NCBI GenBank assembly: GCA_001803415.1
Contig: MHDC01000017.1
Coordinates: forward strand, 1 to 39,753
DNA length: 39,753 nt
Direction: 5' to 3'
Source: Microgenomates group bacterium RBG_16_45_19
GTDB lineage: Bacteria; Patescibacteriota; Microgenomatia; UBA1400; RBG-16-45-19
Shown: in pieces, positions 17,549 through 25,460 of the stretch
How the letters are laid out: each line of letters starts with the position of its first letter
Position numbering within the stretch: position 1 is the stretch's first letter
The notes under the pieces: generated by a model
What the model saw: only the letters and a program-made list of their open reading frames with translations
What the model was told of the DNA's origin: nothing
Databases searched by the model: none
Program-made: the position numbers and the translations under genes

Positions 17549-19225
17549 TTACTTCAGTTTATAAATCATCACTTTTGGGTGGTCGTAGACGGTGAAAGTT
17601 TCATCCGCCCAGTCGTCAGGCAGACTGATGGGTATGCCCAAATATTTCAGTGACGGATAAGCCGTAAACTCTGCCACTTTTTGGTAGGGGAGTCGGCCGG
17701 CCAATAAGTCTTCATAAAACCGGCTCATCCGGGGATATTTCTCGGGTACGGTTGGAATCGAGCCCCAACCTCGATTGGAGGTCAGCAAATAATAGTCTCC
17801 CACCGCTAGCCAAGCTTCCATTTGCTGCCACTTTTCCGGTGTATCTGGGTCAAAAACCTTCAATTGCTCTCCCCGGTAAACTTTGGCCGCTTTTCCGGGG
17901 ACATTTATCGGCAGGCCGTCATCCCAATATTCGGACAAGAGCAGGCTATTGGCGGGAATATTGTCCAAGATCCAAACCGAAGCTTGGACTCGGGCATGAG
18001 GCTGAAGATAAATCGAAACAAACATCAGCGGCCATATCAACATTAATCCCGTTAAGACTGGCGTGACCCATTTGGCTCGAGTCGCTAACCAACTCGCCCC
18101 CAATCCAGCCCAAATCGCCCATAGGGGATATAGATAAATAAAATAGCGTAAGGCTTTGACAAATTGAGTACTCTGATACAAAAATATCGCCCCGACCCAG
18201 CCTAAGAGTAACAGCCATACCCATCTGCCCTGATTTTTCCTGATCATTTTGATGGTCAAACTGATACCGATTAATCCTAATATCATTGGTACTAATCCCA
18301 CTCCCAATAGGGTCATGTTTTTCAGGGCAAACCCCACCGGCGCTTTATTAATCCACTGGACTGCCGGCGGGAACCAAACCTCCGGTCCTTCCCAGATTTT
18401 TAAGGCTTTAACATTATCGATAAAATGTTGACTGATCATGGGATTAAGCCAATTGGTTGAGGCAAAAACCGTTGGATCAGCTAGCCGCCAGCCAAAATAC
18501 CCGCTTAAAAGATACATCACACTGGCCCCGATTAATTGGCCCCACCGTTTCACTTTTTTGGCTTTAAATCCCGGTACTAACCATATCAATCCCAAATCTA
18601 ACGGCACTAACAAGACGGCATTGATTTTGGTCGCTAAAGCCAAACCTAAACATAACCCAGCCAAAACCGCCTGATACCATCGCTCTTTTAACGCCAATCT
18701 CAAAGAAAAATAGAGACTGGCCGTCATCAGCGTGGTTAATAAAGTATCCGTGGCGAAAAAATGGGCCAGCTGGATGGGTAAGACCATCACCCCATAGGCG
18801 AAGGCTGACCATAACGGTAAGTGTTGGTATAAGTGATATTGCTTGGTCAGTAATTTGGCCGTGGCATAGACTAAAATTAGGGTCAAACAGTCAAACAGAG
18901 CCGCTAAACTTCTACCTTGGAGAGTCAAACCGTCATAATTATCCGTCTTTAAACCGCTGGCCAAAAGTTTGTTTATAGTTAACGGGAAAGTGCCATAAAC
19001 AAAAAAATCATAGCCCACCGTTTGGGGATTCAAGCTTGAAGTCTGGGGATTAAAATACTGCCTTAAGGATTTGGGTCGGCTCATTGCCTGGCTGACCATA
19101 GTTAAAAACCGCTCGTCCGGGTGCAGGTGATTGCCTTGGTCCCAATTTAAACCGACCCAGCGAAAGCCGCCGGCTAACAAAATGATTAGTATCAAGGCTA
19201 TAGACTCTTTTTTTGGCCTTACCAT
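17549..19225 (-). CDS. GT39/PMT-like glycosyltransferase with HPDERF loop motif
   Basis: 558 residues with about 11 hydrophobic helices. The first loop reads NHLHPDERFLTMV (about residues 33-45); the adjacent Asp and Glu are where PMT-type GT-C enzymes place catalytic acid residues. The C-terminal 150 residues look extracytoplasmic. Such HPDERF proteins are often found beside DUF2298 proteins, as here, where the DUF2298 gene is divergent across 52 bases. Together they probably act on a polyprenyl-linked sugar at the outer face. The start has seven adenines in codons 5-7, a possible slippage tract. Confidence 0.78.
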   Translation of the reverse strand: MVRPKKESIALILIILLAGGFRWVGLNWDQGNHLHPDERFLTMVSQAMSRPKSLRQYFNPQTSSLNPQTVGYDFFVYGTFPLTINKLLASGLKTDNYDGLTLQGRSLAALFDCLTLILVYATAKLLTKQYHLYQHLPLWSAFAYGVMVLPIQLAHFFATDTLLTTLMTASLYFSLRLALKERWYQAVLAGLCLGLALATKINAVLLVPLDLGLIWLVPGFKAKKVKRWGQLIGASVMYLLSGYFGWRLADPTVFASTNWLNPMISQHFIDNVKALKIWEGPEVWFPPAVQWINKAPVGFALKNMTLLGVGLVPMILGLIGISLTIKMIRKNQGRWVWLLLLGWVGAIFLYQSTQFVKALRYFIYLYPLWAIWAGLGASWLATRAKWVTPVLTGLMLIWPLMFVSIYLQPHARVQASVWILDNIPANSLLLSEYWDDGLPINVPGKAAKVYRGEQLKVFDPDTPEKWQQMEAWLAVGDYYLLTSNRGWGSIPTVPEKYPRMSRFYEDLLAGRLPYQKVAEFTAYPSLKYLGIPISLPDDWADETFTVYDHPKVMIYKLK

Positions 19226-19277
19226 AAGCTTTACCGCTCTTCTAGTATACCTAGGGTCTGTGGTAACTTAAAACGGT
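19226..19277. promoter_or_regulatory. Divergent promoter region of GT39-like and DUF2298 genes
   Basis: A near-palindrome CTAGTATACCTAG occupies 19242-19254. Read on the minus strand it gives TATACT 18 nt before the GT39-like ATG; read on the plus strand it gives TATACC 26 nt before the DUF2298 ATG. One shared core could fire in both directions. No clear -35 boxes are visible. Confidence 0.4.
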
Positions 19278-21302
19278 ATGCTTTCGGCTCTCCTCACCAT
19301 TTCGGCTGCTTATATGATTACCTGGTTGCTGCAGGTCATTGGTTGGCCTTATTTGGTTTGGGCTCTCGGCTCTCGTTTGCGCGATCGAGGCTGGTCACTG
19401 GCTCGGCTCCTGACATGGTTGGCTGTTAGTCTGATCATTTGGTCTCTGGCATACTTCAAATTGCCGCTTAATACCGTTTGGGCCATTTGGTTGGTACTCT
19501 TTATTTTAGCTGTTGGTGCCGTTTCCTTGACTCTTCGCTGCCGGTCTCAGATCAAACAGGTGTTTCAGGAAGCCAAATGGTTGCTGCTGGTGGCGGAAAG
19601 TCTGTTTCTTTTCGGCTTCTTTTTCTTAAGTCTGGTCCGAGGCTTTAATCCGGCCATCCTCGATCTGGAAAAATTTATGGATGCCGGTTTTATGGCCTCA
19701 TATTTACGCGCCCCCACCTTGCCGGCGCCTGATATGTGGTTGGCAGGGGAGACGATCAATTATTATACCTTTGGCCACTTCATGGGTTCGGTGATGACTC
19801 GGATTTGGCTCTTGCCTATTAGCTTAAGCTATAACTTGCTCCTCGGTTTGATTATGGCTTTAAGCCTTAGCCTCAGCTTCTCGGTGGTGGTTAATTTCTT
19901 ATCCCCCCTGTTTCCCTCCCGCCTCAAGCCCTTAATCCTCGGTGGCTTGGTGGGTACACTCCTGGTTAACCTTGGCGGCAACAGCCATACCTTCTGGTAT
20001 CTCTTCAAACATCACGGTTGGACGGGTTATTGGTATGCTGATGCCACCCGTTTTATCGATCGGACCATCCACGAATTTCCGGCCTATTCCTATGTGGTGG
20101 CCGACTTGCACGCCCATGTCTGGGGTTTACCCTTAGTCTTAACTTATTTCATTTTTCTGATGCTTTGGTCTAGGGCTTTGTTTCTGCCCCAGCGAAAAGC
20201 TGGCTTAGGGCTGGCCGCTACCTTAGGCTTATTTTTAGGCATCTTTGCCATGACCAGTACCTGGGACGCTTTAATTTACACCTTATTAACCGGCCTGGTC
20301 AGCTTTGTTCTCTTGTTAGCCTATCCCCCTTTAATCAAACCGCTGTTATTTTCCGCCATGGTGGCTCTCCCGACGGCAACGCTTACCGCTTTACCTTGGT
20401 TTCTGTCATTCACCTCGATTGCTGAAGGTATCGCCGTCGCCACCCAACATTCCCCCCTCTGGCAGTTGGCTGCTCTCTGGACTGGCCATTTCCTCCTCAG
20501 CCTATTGGCCTTAATTACCGCTTTCATCGCTTTAATTAAACACCGCCACCGCTTAAGCCCAACCGCTATCGCCACTTATCTCCTGATTGTTGCCTTGGTG
20601 GTGACCGCCTGGTTGTTATTAATCTTACCCGAGTTGATATTCTTCAAAGATATTTATTCTGGTCATCCCCGGGCCAACACCATGTTTAAATTGACATACC
20701 AGGCCTTTATTATGATGAGCCTCACCGGCGGCTGGCTCTTTGGCACTCTCTTTCTTAAACGCCTAGCGCCCCATTGGCTCCGGCTCATTGCCGGTCTTGG
20801 TCTCATCTTAGTCACCGGCGCAGTACTCTGCTTTCCCTTTTTTGCCTACCGCGACTACTACAACCGCCTTAAAGGCTTTAAAGGTCTTGATGGCCATCAA
20901 TGGCTTGAAGCTCAGTACCCCGACGATTACCAAGCCATCCTTTGGTTAAATAGCCAAGTCCGCGGTCAACCGGTGATCCTTGAGTCATGGGGTGAAAGCT
21001 ACACTACCTTTGATCGAGTCTCTTCGATTACCGGCCTGCCGACCGTTTTGGGCTGGCGAGTGCACGAGTGGCTCTGGCGTGGTGGCTTTGACATTCCCGG
21101 TGCCCGGACTACCGAAGTCGATACCATTTTCAGTAACCCCACCACTGTCACTAGCCAAGAACTCCTCCAGCGTTATCAGGTGCAATATATTTTTATCGGC
21201 GCCAAAGAACGGGAACAATACCCCAATCTCAATCAAGCTGCCTTTAAATCTTTAGGTGACGTCGTCTTCGAATCCGGCTCTACCTTCATCGTCAAACTTT
21301 AG
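19278..21302 (+). CDS. DUF2298 (YYY-type) multipass membrane protein
   Basis: 674 residues with about 14 hydrophobic segments and a soluble C-terminal domain of about 140 residues. The hallmark of this family is in loop 1: DMWLAGETINYYTFGHFMGSV, preceded by the acidic FMDAGF segment. Later conserved pieces are EFPAYSYVVADLHAHVWGLP and GHPRANTMFKL. Family members are predicted GT-C-like transferases and co-occur with HPDERF proteins, as here. The last 39 bases including the TAG stop are repeated at 24701-24739. Before that duplication the gene end would have overlapped the tpiA end by 11 bases. Confidence 0.85.
   Translation: MLSALLTISAAYMITWLLQVIGWPYLVWALGSRLRDRGWSLARLLTWLAVSLIIWSLAYFKLPLNTVWAIWLVLFILAVGAVSLTLRCRSQIKQVFQEAKWLLLVAESLFLFGFFFLSLVRGFNPAILDLEKFMDAGFMASYLRAPTLPAPDMWLAGETINYYTFGHFMGSVMTRIWLLPISLSYNLLLGLIMALSLSLSFSVVVNFLSPLFPSRLKPLILGGLVGTLLVNLGGNSHTFWYLFKHHGWTGYWYADATRFIDRTIHEFPAYSYVVADLHAHVWGLPLVLTYFIFLMLWSRALFLPQRKAGLGLAATLGLFLGIFAMTSTWDALIYTLLTGLVSFVLLLAYPPLIKPLLFSAMVALPTATLTALPWFLSFTSIAEGIAVATQHSPLWQLAALWTGHFLLSLLALITAFIALIKHRHRLSPTAIATYLLIVALVVTAWLLLILPELIFFKDIYSGHPRANTMFKLTYQAFIMMSLTGGWLFGTLFLKRLAPHWLRLIAGLGLILVTGAVLCFPFFAYRDYYNRLKGFKGLDGHQWLEAQYPDDYQAILWLNSQVRGQPVILESWGESYTTFDRVSSITGLPTVLGWRVHEWLWRGGFDIPGARTTEVDTIFSNPTTVTSQELLQRYQVQYIFIGAKEREQYPNLNQAAFKSLGDVVFESGSTFIVKL
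21264..21302 (+). repeat. Left copy of a 39-bp perfect direct repeat flanking the subtilase insert
   Basis: Bases 21264-21302 match 24701-24739 at 39 of 39 positions, with mismatches immediately outside on both sides. The repeat is the last 12 codons plus stop of the DUF2298 gene. Confidence 0.97.
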
Positions 21303-21327
21303 TTATTCGCTAACACTCTTACCATAC

Positions 21328-21333
21328 TATAAT
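21328..21333 (+). promoter_or_regulatory. TATAAT box 6 nt before the subtilase ATG (leaderless)
   Basis: A consensus TATAAT ends 6 bases before ATG 21340, so transcription would start at or next to the start codon. No convincing -35 hexamer precedes it. It lies inside the insert, so the cassette carries its own promoter. Confidence 0.6.
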
Positions 21334-21339
21334 GAATCC

Positions 21340-24300
21340 ATGGCCTCTCAAGGGTTTATAAAAGGCATATTATTTGGGAGCGGTCTTCCAATTATATTAA
21401 TATCATCTGCTTATTTTATAAGTTCAATTCATAACCAAATTTATGCTAAAACGGACGCTATCACTAAAACCGCTCCTTACCCCCCAACTTATCCGTCACA
21501 CGTGGCCGGTGAATTTCTGATTAAACTGAAACCCAATACTGATTTCAACGATTGGAAAATCAAGACATCAAAGACAGTCAAATATCAACATATCTCCAAA
21601 CTCTACCTTCCTCAATCCGAACACCAGTTTGTTAAAGTTACCCTGGATGATACCAGGGAAAAACCCTTAAAAATCATTAGCCAGTTAGGCCAAAAAGCAC
21701 AACTTCCTTCCGAGATCGAAACTCAGATTCACAACCTTAGTCAAGATGACCAAGTCGTCACAGTCGAACCCAACTACCTTTATTCCACGAATCTGACCCC
21801 TAACGATCCACTCTTTCCCAACCAATGGTATTTACCCAACATTTCCGCCGAAGCAGGTTGGGAACATGGCGTAGGATCTTCGCCCGTTACGATTGCCGTT
21901 CTAGATACGGGTATTGACATTAACCACGAAGACCTTCAACCAAACATTTGGATTAATCGTGCTGAAATTCCCCAGGATGGTATTGATAATGATCTCAATG
22001 GCTTCGTTGATGACGTAAATGGCTGGGATTTTGTGGCAACCGATCCTACACTTTGTGCGTCAGGTGAAGATTGTCTTATCCCTGATAATAATCCAAGTGA
22101 TTTTGTTGGTCATGGAACCCATGTTGCTGGAATTATTGGTGCCCTAGGTAACAATCAAATCGGAATAGCCGGTATTTGCTGGCAGTGCACAATTATGCCC
22201 ATTCGGGCTGGATATCTTGGATCTGACCACAACGGATATTTAGATACCGAGACCATAATTGAGGGATTATATTATGCGGCCGACAACGGTGCTCAAATCA
22301 TCAATATGAGTTTTGGTAGCCAATTTTACTCCTCCATCCTTGACGCTGCCCTAAAAGAATTAGCAGCACAAAATATTATTCTAATTGCCTCAGCCGGTAA
22401 TTATAGTAGTGATTACCACACATATCCCGCCTCACTCAATCAAGTTATTGCCGTCGCTGCCACTGATTCAAACAATCACAGAACTAATTTTTCCAGTTAC
22501 GGTTCTTGGGTGGATATCGCTGCTCCAGGAGAGAGGATTCTGTCCCTCAGGGCTCCAGGCACTGATATGTATCAAGACCCTAACCATGTCGTAGCCGATC
22601 AGTATTACCTTGCTTCAGGTACTTCCATGTCATCCCCCATTATTGCTGGCGTCGTGGCTTTAAGACTTTCACATACACCTAATCTTGATCAAATCCAACT
22701 CATGAAATTGTTGAAAAATGCACATGATCCACCTATTAGCAACGAGCCGATTGGTTTTGGGAAAGTAAATCTACTCCAATGGTTAATTCAATCACCATCC
22801 ATTTCTCAAGTGCAGTTAACTAACCCTCAAGAAAACAATTACCTTTTCACTCCCATCCAACCATCACTCTCTATCTACGGCACTGGTCAACAAGTCACTA
22901 ATTATCGGTTAGAATATAGCCAAGGCTTATATCCTACTAGTTGGCAAACTATCATTGACTCCGACCAGCCTCTAAATAGTTCCAATCCCCAATTACTCAC
23001 TACTTGGACCCCTCAAGTCTCACCAGATCAATCATATACCTTACGTTTCACTGGATTTGACCAATCCAACAATCCAGACGTTGCCCTTACCCGATTGTCT
23101 TTTTATGATCCAAATCTTGGATGGATGACTAATCTTGGCAGTCCTTACATATCTTCACCTGTTACTGGCGATCTAAATGCTGATGGCCAATCCGAGATTA
23201 TCGTTGTTAACACTCCTACTGCCTTTTCCAACGACTTGAATTTGAATATCTTCAATGCCGATGGCACCTCATTTCTCCCTTCACTACCTCTCAGGATTCA
23301 GGGGGGCTATGGTGGTTTCGGATCGACTCCGGCCATTGGGGACATTAATCAAGACAACCATCAAGAAATAATCTTAGCCGGTACCAATAAATTTGAGTAT
23401 CCATTTCAAGAAGAAGGTACTCTAACCATTATCTCTGATCTTGGCATTCCCCTTCCAGGGTGGGATCCAAAAACTATTGACGATGGTATAAGTTTAGATT
23501 CTAGATGGTGTCGTGGTTGGCAACACCCAGACCGACACTGCGGGGGCTTTCAAAGTGCTCCAGTTTTAGCTGATTTAGATAAAGATGGAAATCTAGACAT
23601 TATTATATTAAGCAATTTTGGGAAATTATATGTTTTCCATGGTGATGGTAGCTCTCTATCTCCCTTTCCACTTCTACTTGGCCAGCCATATTGGTTCGGT
23701 AATACACATAACTCACCTGCTGTTGGTGATCTTAATCAAGATGGCAACCTGGAAATTGTCGTTGCTCTAGGTGAAAATAATGTTCCTGAGGCGGGCACGT
23801 ATATTTATGTCATTGACCATACAGGTACAGTTCAACCAGGCTGGCCTAAAATTATCATTGGTGATGATCCTTCCCAAGCTACCTACTACAGCAGTATTAA
23901 CGCTCCACCTATATTGGTTGATATCGACCAAGATCACAAATTAGAAATATTCGTCCTCTCATGGAATGAACAAGGTGGCCTAATTCATGGCTGGAATGAA
24001 GATGGCTCAAATATTCCCGGATGGCCTGTCAGTGTGCCGGGAGCAATGTATAGTCTTTCTGCTGGCCGATTTTCCAACTTCACTTCACCTGTGATTTTTG
24101 CAGCTACCTATAGACCAGATTTTCCCCAAAAAGTTTTCGCCTTTGCACCTGAGGGTCAACCTTTACCGAATTGGCCACTTAATACCAGCATTAATGCTAT
24201 GACTGGCCAAGCTATCCTTGGTAATTTCGATACAGATTCTGACCAAGAAGTCTTTTTTAATTCAGGTATTACAAACCAGGGCATTGCTTATAATTATGAT

Positions 24301-24675
24301 GGTTCATTAGCTGAAGGTTGGCCCAAAAACATCAGAACTTCGTCATGGCGCACTCCCACTTTAATCTATCCGGAGATGAACCGAAGTTTAATTGTGATTG
24401 CCGACACTAATTCTGGCTTTCTTCAAGCATTTGAACTCCCCCTTCTTCAAATAATGCAATCTAGTTGGGGAACTTTTCAACAAAATACTTTTCATACAGG
24501 CGTCCTACCGGGACGATTAAGCTATACGCTAGTAGATTTAGATAATGACGGGGATACCGATATCCTAGATTACTTTATCTTTCAACCTCTTTATGGGGAC
24601 ATCGAAAATCATGGTGATATCAATCAAGATGGTCTAACTAATTTGTACGATTTTAATCTCTTAATTCAACCTTGA
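21340..24675 (+). CDS. Secreted S8 subtilase with FG-GAP repeats and dockerin-like end
   Basis: 1111 residues from ATG 21340, preferred because the signal/anchor helix (about residues 5-28) then begins the protein; the longer reading from 21256 would overlap DUF2298. A propeptide-like region (about 45-150) precedes the S8 domain. Catalytic D189 is in VLDTGID, H258 in GHGTHVAG, S429 in GTSMSSP, with the oxyanion Asn in ASAGN. Residues about 490-590 form a beta domain. About six FG-GAP/VCBS-type repeats follow, with calcium-loop patterns such as GDLNADGQSEI, ADLDKDGNLDI and GDLNQDGNLEI. The last 50 residues hold two dockerin/EF-hand-like loops (DLDNDGDTDILDY and DINQDGLTNLYDF). It is probably an exported, calcium-stabilised protease acting at or outside the surface. 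It fills the A+T-rich insert alone. Confidence 0.92.
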   Translation: MASQGFIKGILFGSGLPIILISSAYFISSIHNQIYAKTDAITKTAPYPPTYPSHVAGEFLIKLKPNTDFNDWKIKTSKTVKYQHISKLYLPQSEHQFVKVTLDDTREKPLKIISQLGQKAQLPSEIETQIHNLSQDDQVVTVEPNYLYSTNLTPNDPLFPNQWYLPNISAEAGWEHGVGSSPVTIAVLDTGIDINHEDLQPNIWINRAEIPQDGIDNDLNGFVDDVNGWDFVATDPTLCASGEDCLIPDNNPSDFVGHGTHVAGIIGALGNNQIGIAGICWQCTIMPIRAGYLGSDHNGYLDTETIIEGLYYAADNGAQIINMSFGSQFYSSILDAALKELAAQNIILIASAGNYSSDYHTYPASLNQVIAVAATDSNNHRTNFSSYGSWVDIAAPGERILSLRAPGTDMYQDPNHVVADQYYLASGTSMSSPIIAGVVALRLSHTPNLDQIQLMKLLKNAHDPPISNEPIGFGKVNLLQWLIQSPSISQVQLTNPQENNYLFTPIQPSLSIYGTGQQVTNYRLEYSQGLYPTSWQTIIDSDQPLNSSNPQLLTTWTPQVSPDQSYTLRFTGFDQSNNPDVALTRLSFYDPNLGWMTNLGSPYISSPVTGDLNADGQSEIIVVNTPTAFSNDLNLNIFNADGTSFLPSLPLRIQGGYGGFGSTPAIGDINQDNHQEIILAGTNKFEYPFQEEGTLTIISDLGIPLPGWDPKTIDDGISLDSRWCRGWQHPDRHCGGFQSAPVLADLDKDGNLDIIILSNFGKLYVFHGDGSSLSPFPLLLGQPYWFGNTHNSPAVGDLNQDGNLEIVVALGENNVPEAGTYIYVIDHTGTVQPGWPKIIIGDDPSQATYYSSINAPPILVDIDQDHKLEIFVLSWNEQGGLIHGWNEDGSNIPGWPVSVPGAMYSLSAGRFSNFTSPVIFAATYRPDFPQKVFAFAPEGQPLPNWPLNTSINAMTGQAILGNFDTDSDQEVFFNSGITNQGIAYNYDGSLAEGWPKNIRTSSWRTPTLIYPEMNRSLIVIADTNSGFLQAFELPLLQIMQSSWGTFQQNTFHTGVLPGRLSYTLVDLDNDGDTDILDYFIFQPLYGDIENHGDINQDGLTNLYDFNLLIQP

Positions 24676-24700
24676 AATCCACCAGCCATTTAGTCAAGCT

Positions 24701-24739
24701 GTCTTCGAATCCGGCTCTACCTTCATCGTCAAACTTTAG
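24701..24739 (+). repeat. Right copy of the 39-bp direct repeat
   Basis: Identical to 21264-21302. Its last 11 bases are also the last codons and stop of the minus-strand tpiA gene (24729-24739). The DUF2298 reading frame in this copy is a remnant with no upstream gene. Confidence 0.97.
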
Positions 24740-25433
24740 CCGCGGCCTGGACCAAACCCTTCCAAGTTTCCGCTTTCAGACTGGCTCCCCCGACCAATGC
24801 TCCTTGAATAGTTGGTTGGTTCAGAAATGTTGCTAAAGTTTCCACCGCCACCGACCCGCCGTATAACACCGTCACTTCTTTTTCCGCCGCTTGGTTAATC
24901 TTCTCCGCCACTGCTTGGGTGTGTTCCGGTTTGTCCGGCTGCCCGCTCCCGATCGCCGCCAACGGTTCGTAGGCAAAAATGGCCTTATCCAACACTTTTG
25001 GTTCAAGCGCTAATATTTGTTCCCGAAAGTAGGACTCATCCACACAGACCACCGGTGTCACTCCGACTTCTAAAGCTTGGGCTGCTTTATTCGCCACCTC
25101 CTGGTTGGTTTCATGAAACCAGCGGCGTCGTTCCGAATGGCCCACAATCACGTACTCCACCATCCCCGTCAGCATCTGGACCGACACCGCGCCGGTGTAG
25201 GCTCCAAACGGAAACGGCGAGACGTCTTGAGCCCCCAGCTTTATGGGTAAATGCAAAGCGGTAATTAATTCCGCCGCCGCTTTCAGGTAGGGGAACGGTG
25301 GACAAATGATGTTGACGACCCGGCCCTCTTCCCGAAAACCCCTAAACGACTGCAAAAACACTTCACTTTCCGACCAAGTTTTATGACTTTTCCAATTGGC
25401 AATGAGATAAATTGGTTTTCCCGCTTGTACCAT
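24729..25433 (-). CDS. tpiA: Triosephosphate isomerase
   Basis: 234 residues from ATG 25433; an upstream ATG at 25457 would add eight residues and run further into the divergent helicase gene. It interconverts dihydroxyacetone phosphate and glyceraldehyde 3-phosphate in glycolysis. The substrate-binding N13 and K15 are in LIANWKSH, the catalytic His in IVGHSERRRWF, the catalytic Glu in FAYEPLAAIGSG, and the phosphate-binding GGS in VLYGGSV. It is slightly shorter than the usual 245-255 residues, common in reduced genomes. Its 3' end lies within the right 39-bp repeat. Confidence 0.96.
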   Translation of the reverse strand: MVQAGKPIYLIANWKSHKTWSESEVFLQSFRGFREEGRVVNIICPPFPYLKAAAELITALHLPIKLGAQDVSPFPFGAYTGAVSVQMLTGMVEYVIVGHSERRRWFHETNQEVANKAAQALEVGVTPVVCVDESYFREQILALEPKVLDKAIFAYEPLAAIGSGQPDKPEHTQAVAEKINQAAEKEVTVLYGGSVAVETLATFLNQPTIQGALVGGASLKAETWKGLVQAAAKV

Positions 25434-25460
25434 AAGCCCCTTCTTTATACCATGCAAGCC
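25434..25460. promoter_or_regulatory. Divergent tpiA/helicase start region with a shared TATA core
   Basis: The two genes start only 18 bases apart (25433 and 25452). TTTATA at 25444-25449 reads TATAAA on the opposite strand, so one core could serve as a -10 box both ways, giving very short or absent leaders. No -35 box is convincing. Confidence 0.35.

Larger units (their letters stand above)
21303..24700 (+). mobile_element. Probable inserted cassette carrying one subtilase gene
   Basis: The 3398 bases between the two 39-bp direct repeats hold a single gene with its own -10 box. Hand counts of sample lines suggest low G+C: 25 of 60 at 22921-22980 and 14 of 60 at 23581-23640, against 30 of 60 at 20941-21000 and 33 of 60 at 12721-12780 outside. 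Removing the insert with one repeat copy restores an intact DUF2298 gene tail to tail with an intact tpiA. No recombinase, transposase or internal inverted repeat was found in the insert. Mechanism unknown; the mobile nature is inferred. Confidence 0.5.

Noticed and set aside
19205-19225. Seven-adenine tract at the GT39-like start as a phase-variation switch
   Set aside because: A single short tract without evidence of length variation is common by chance.
21264-21302. tRNA 3'-end resemblance of the 39-bp repeat (TTCGAATCCGGC)
   Set aside because: The bases upstream cannot form the matching T-stem and the sequence is coding in DUF2298; no cloverleaf is possible in either copy.
21303-24700. 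Integron-type attC site or integrase in the subtilase insert
   Set aside because: The 25 bases after the gene are too short for attC, only a small TTCAACCTTGAA palindrome is present at the gene end, and no recombinase is encoded.
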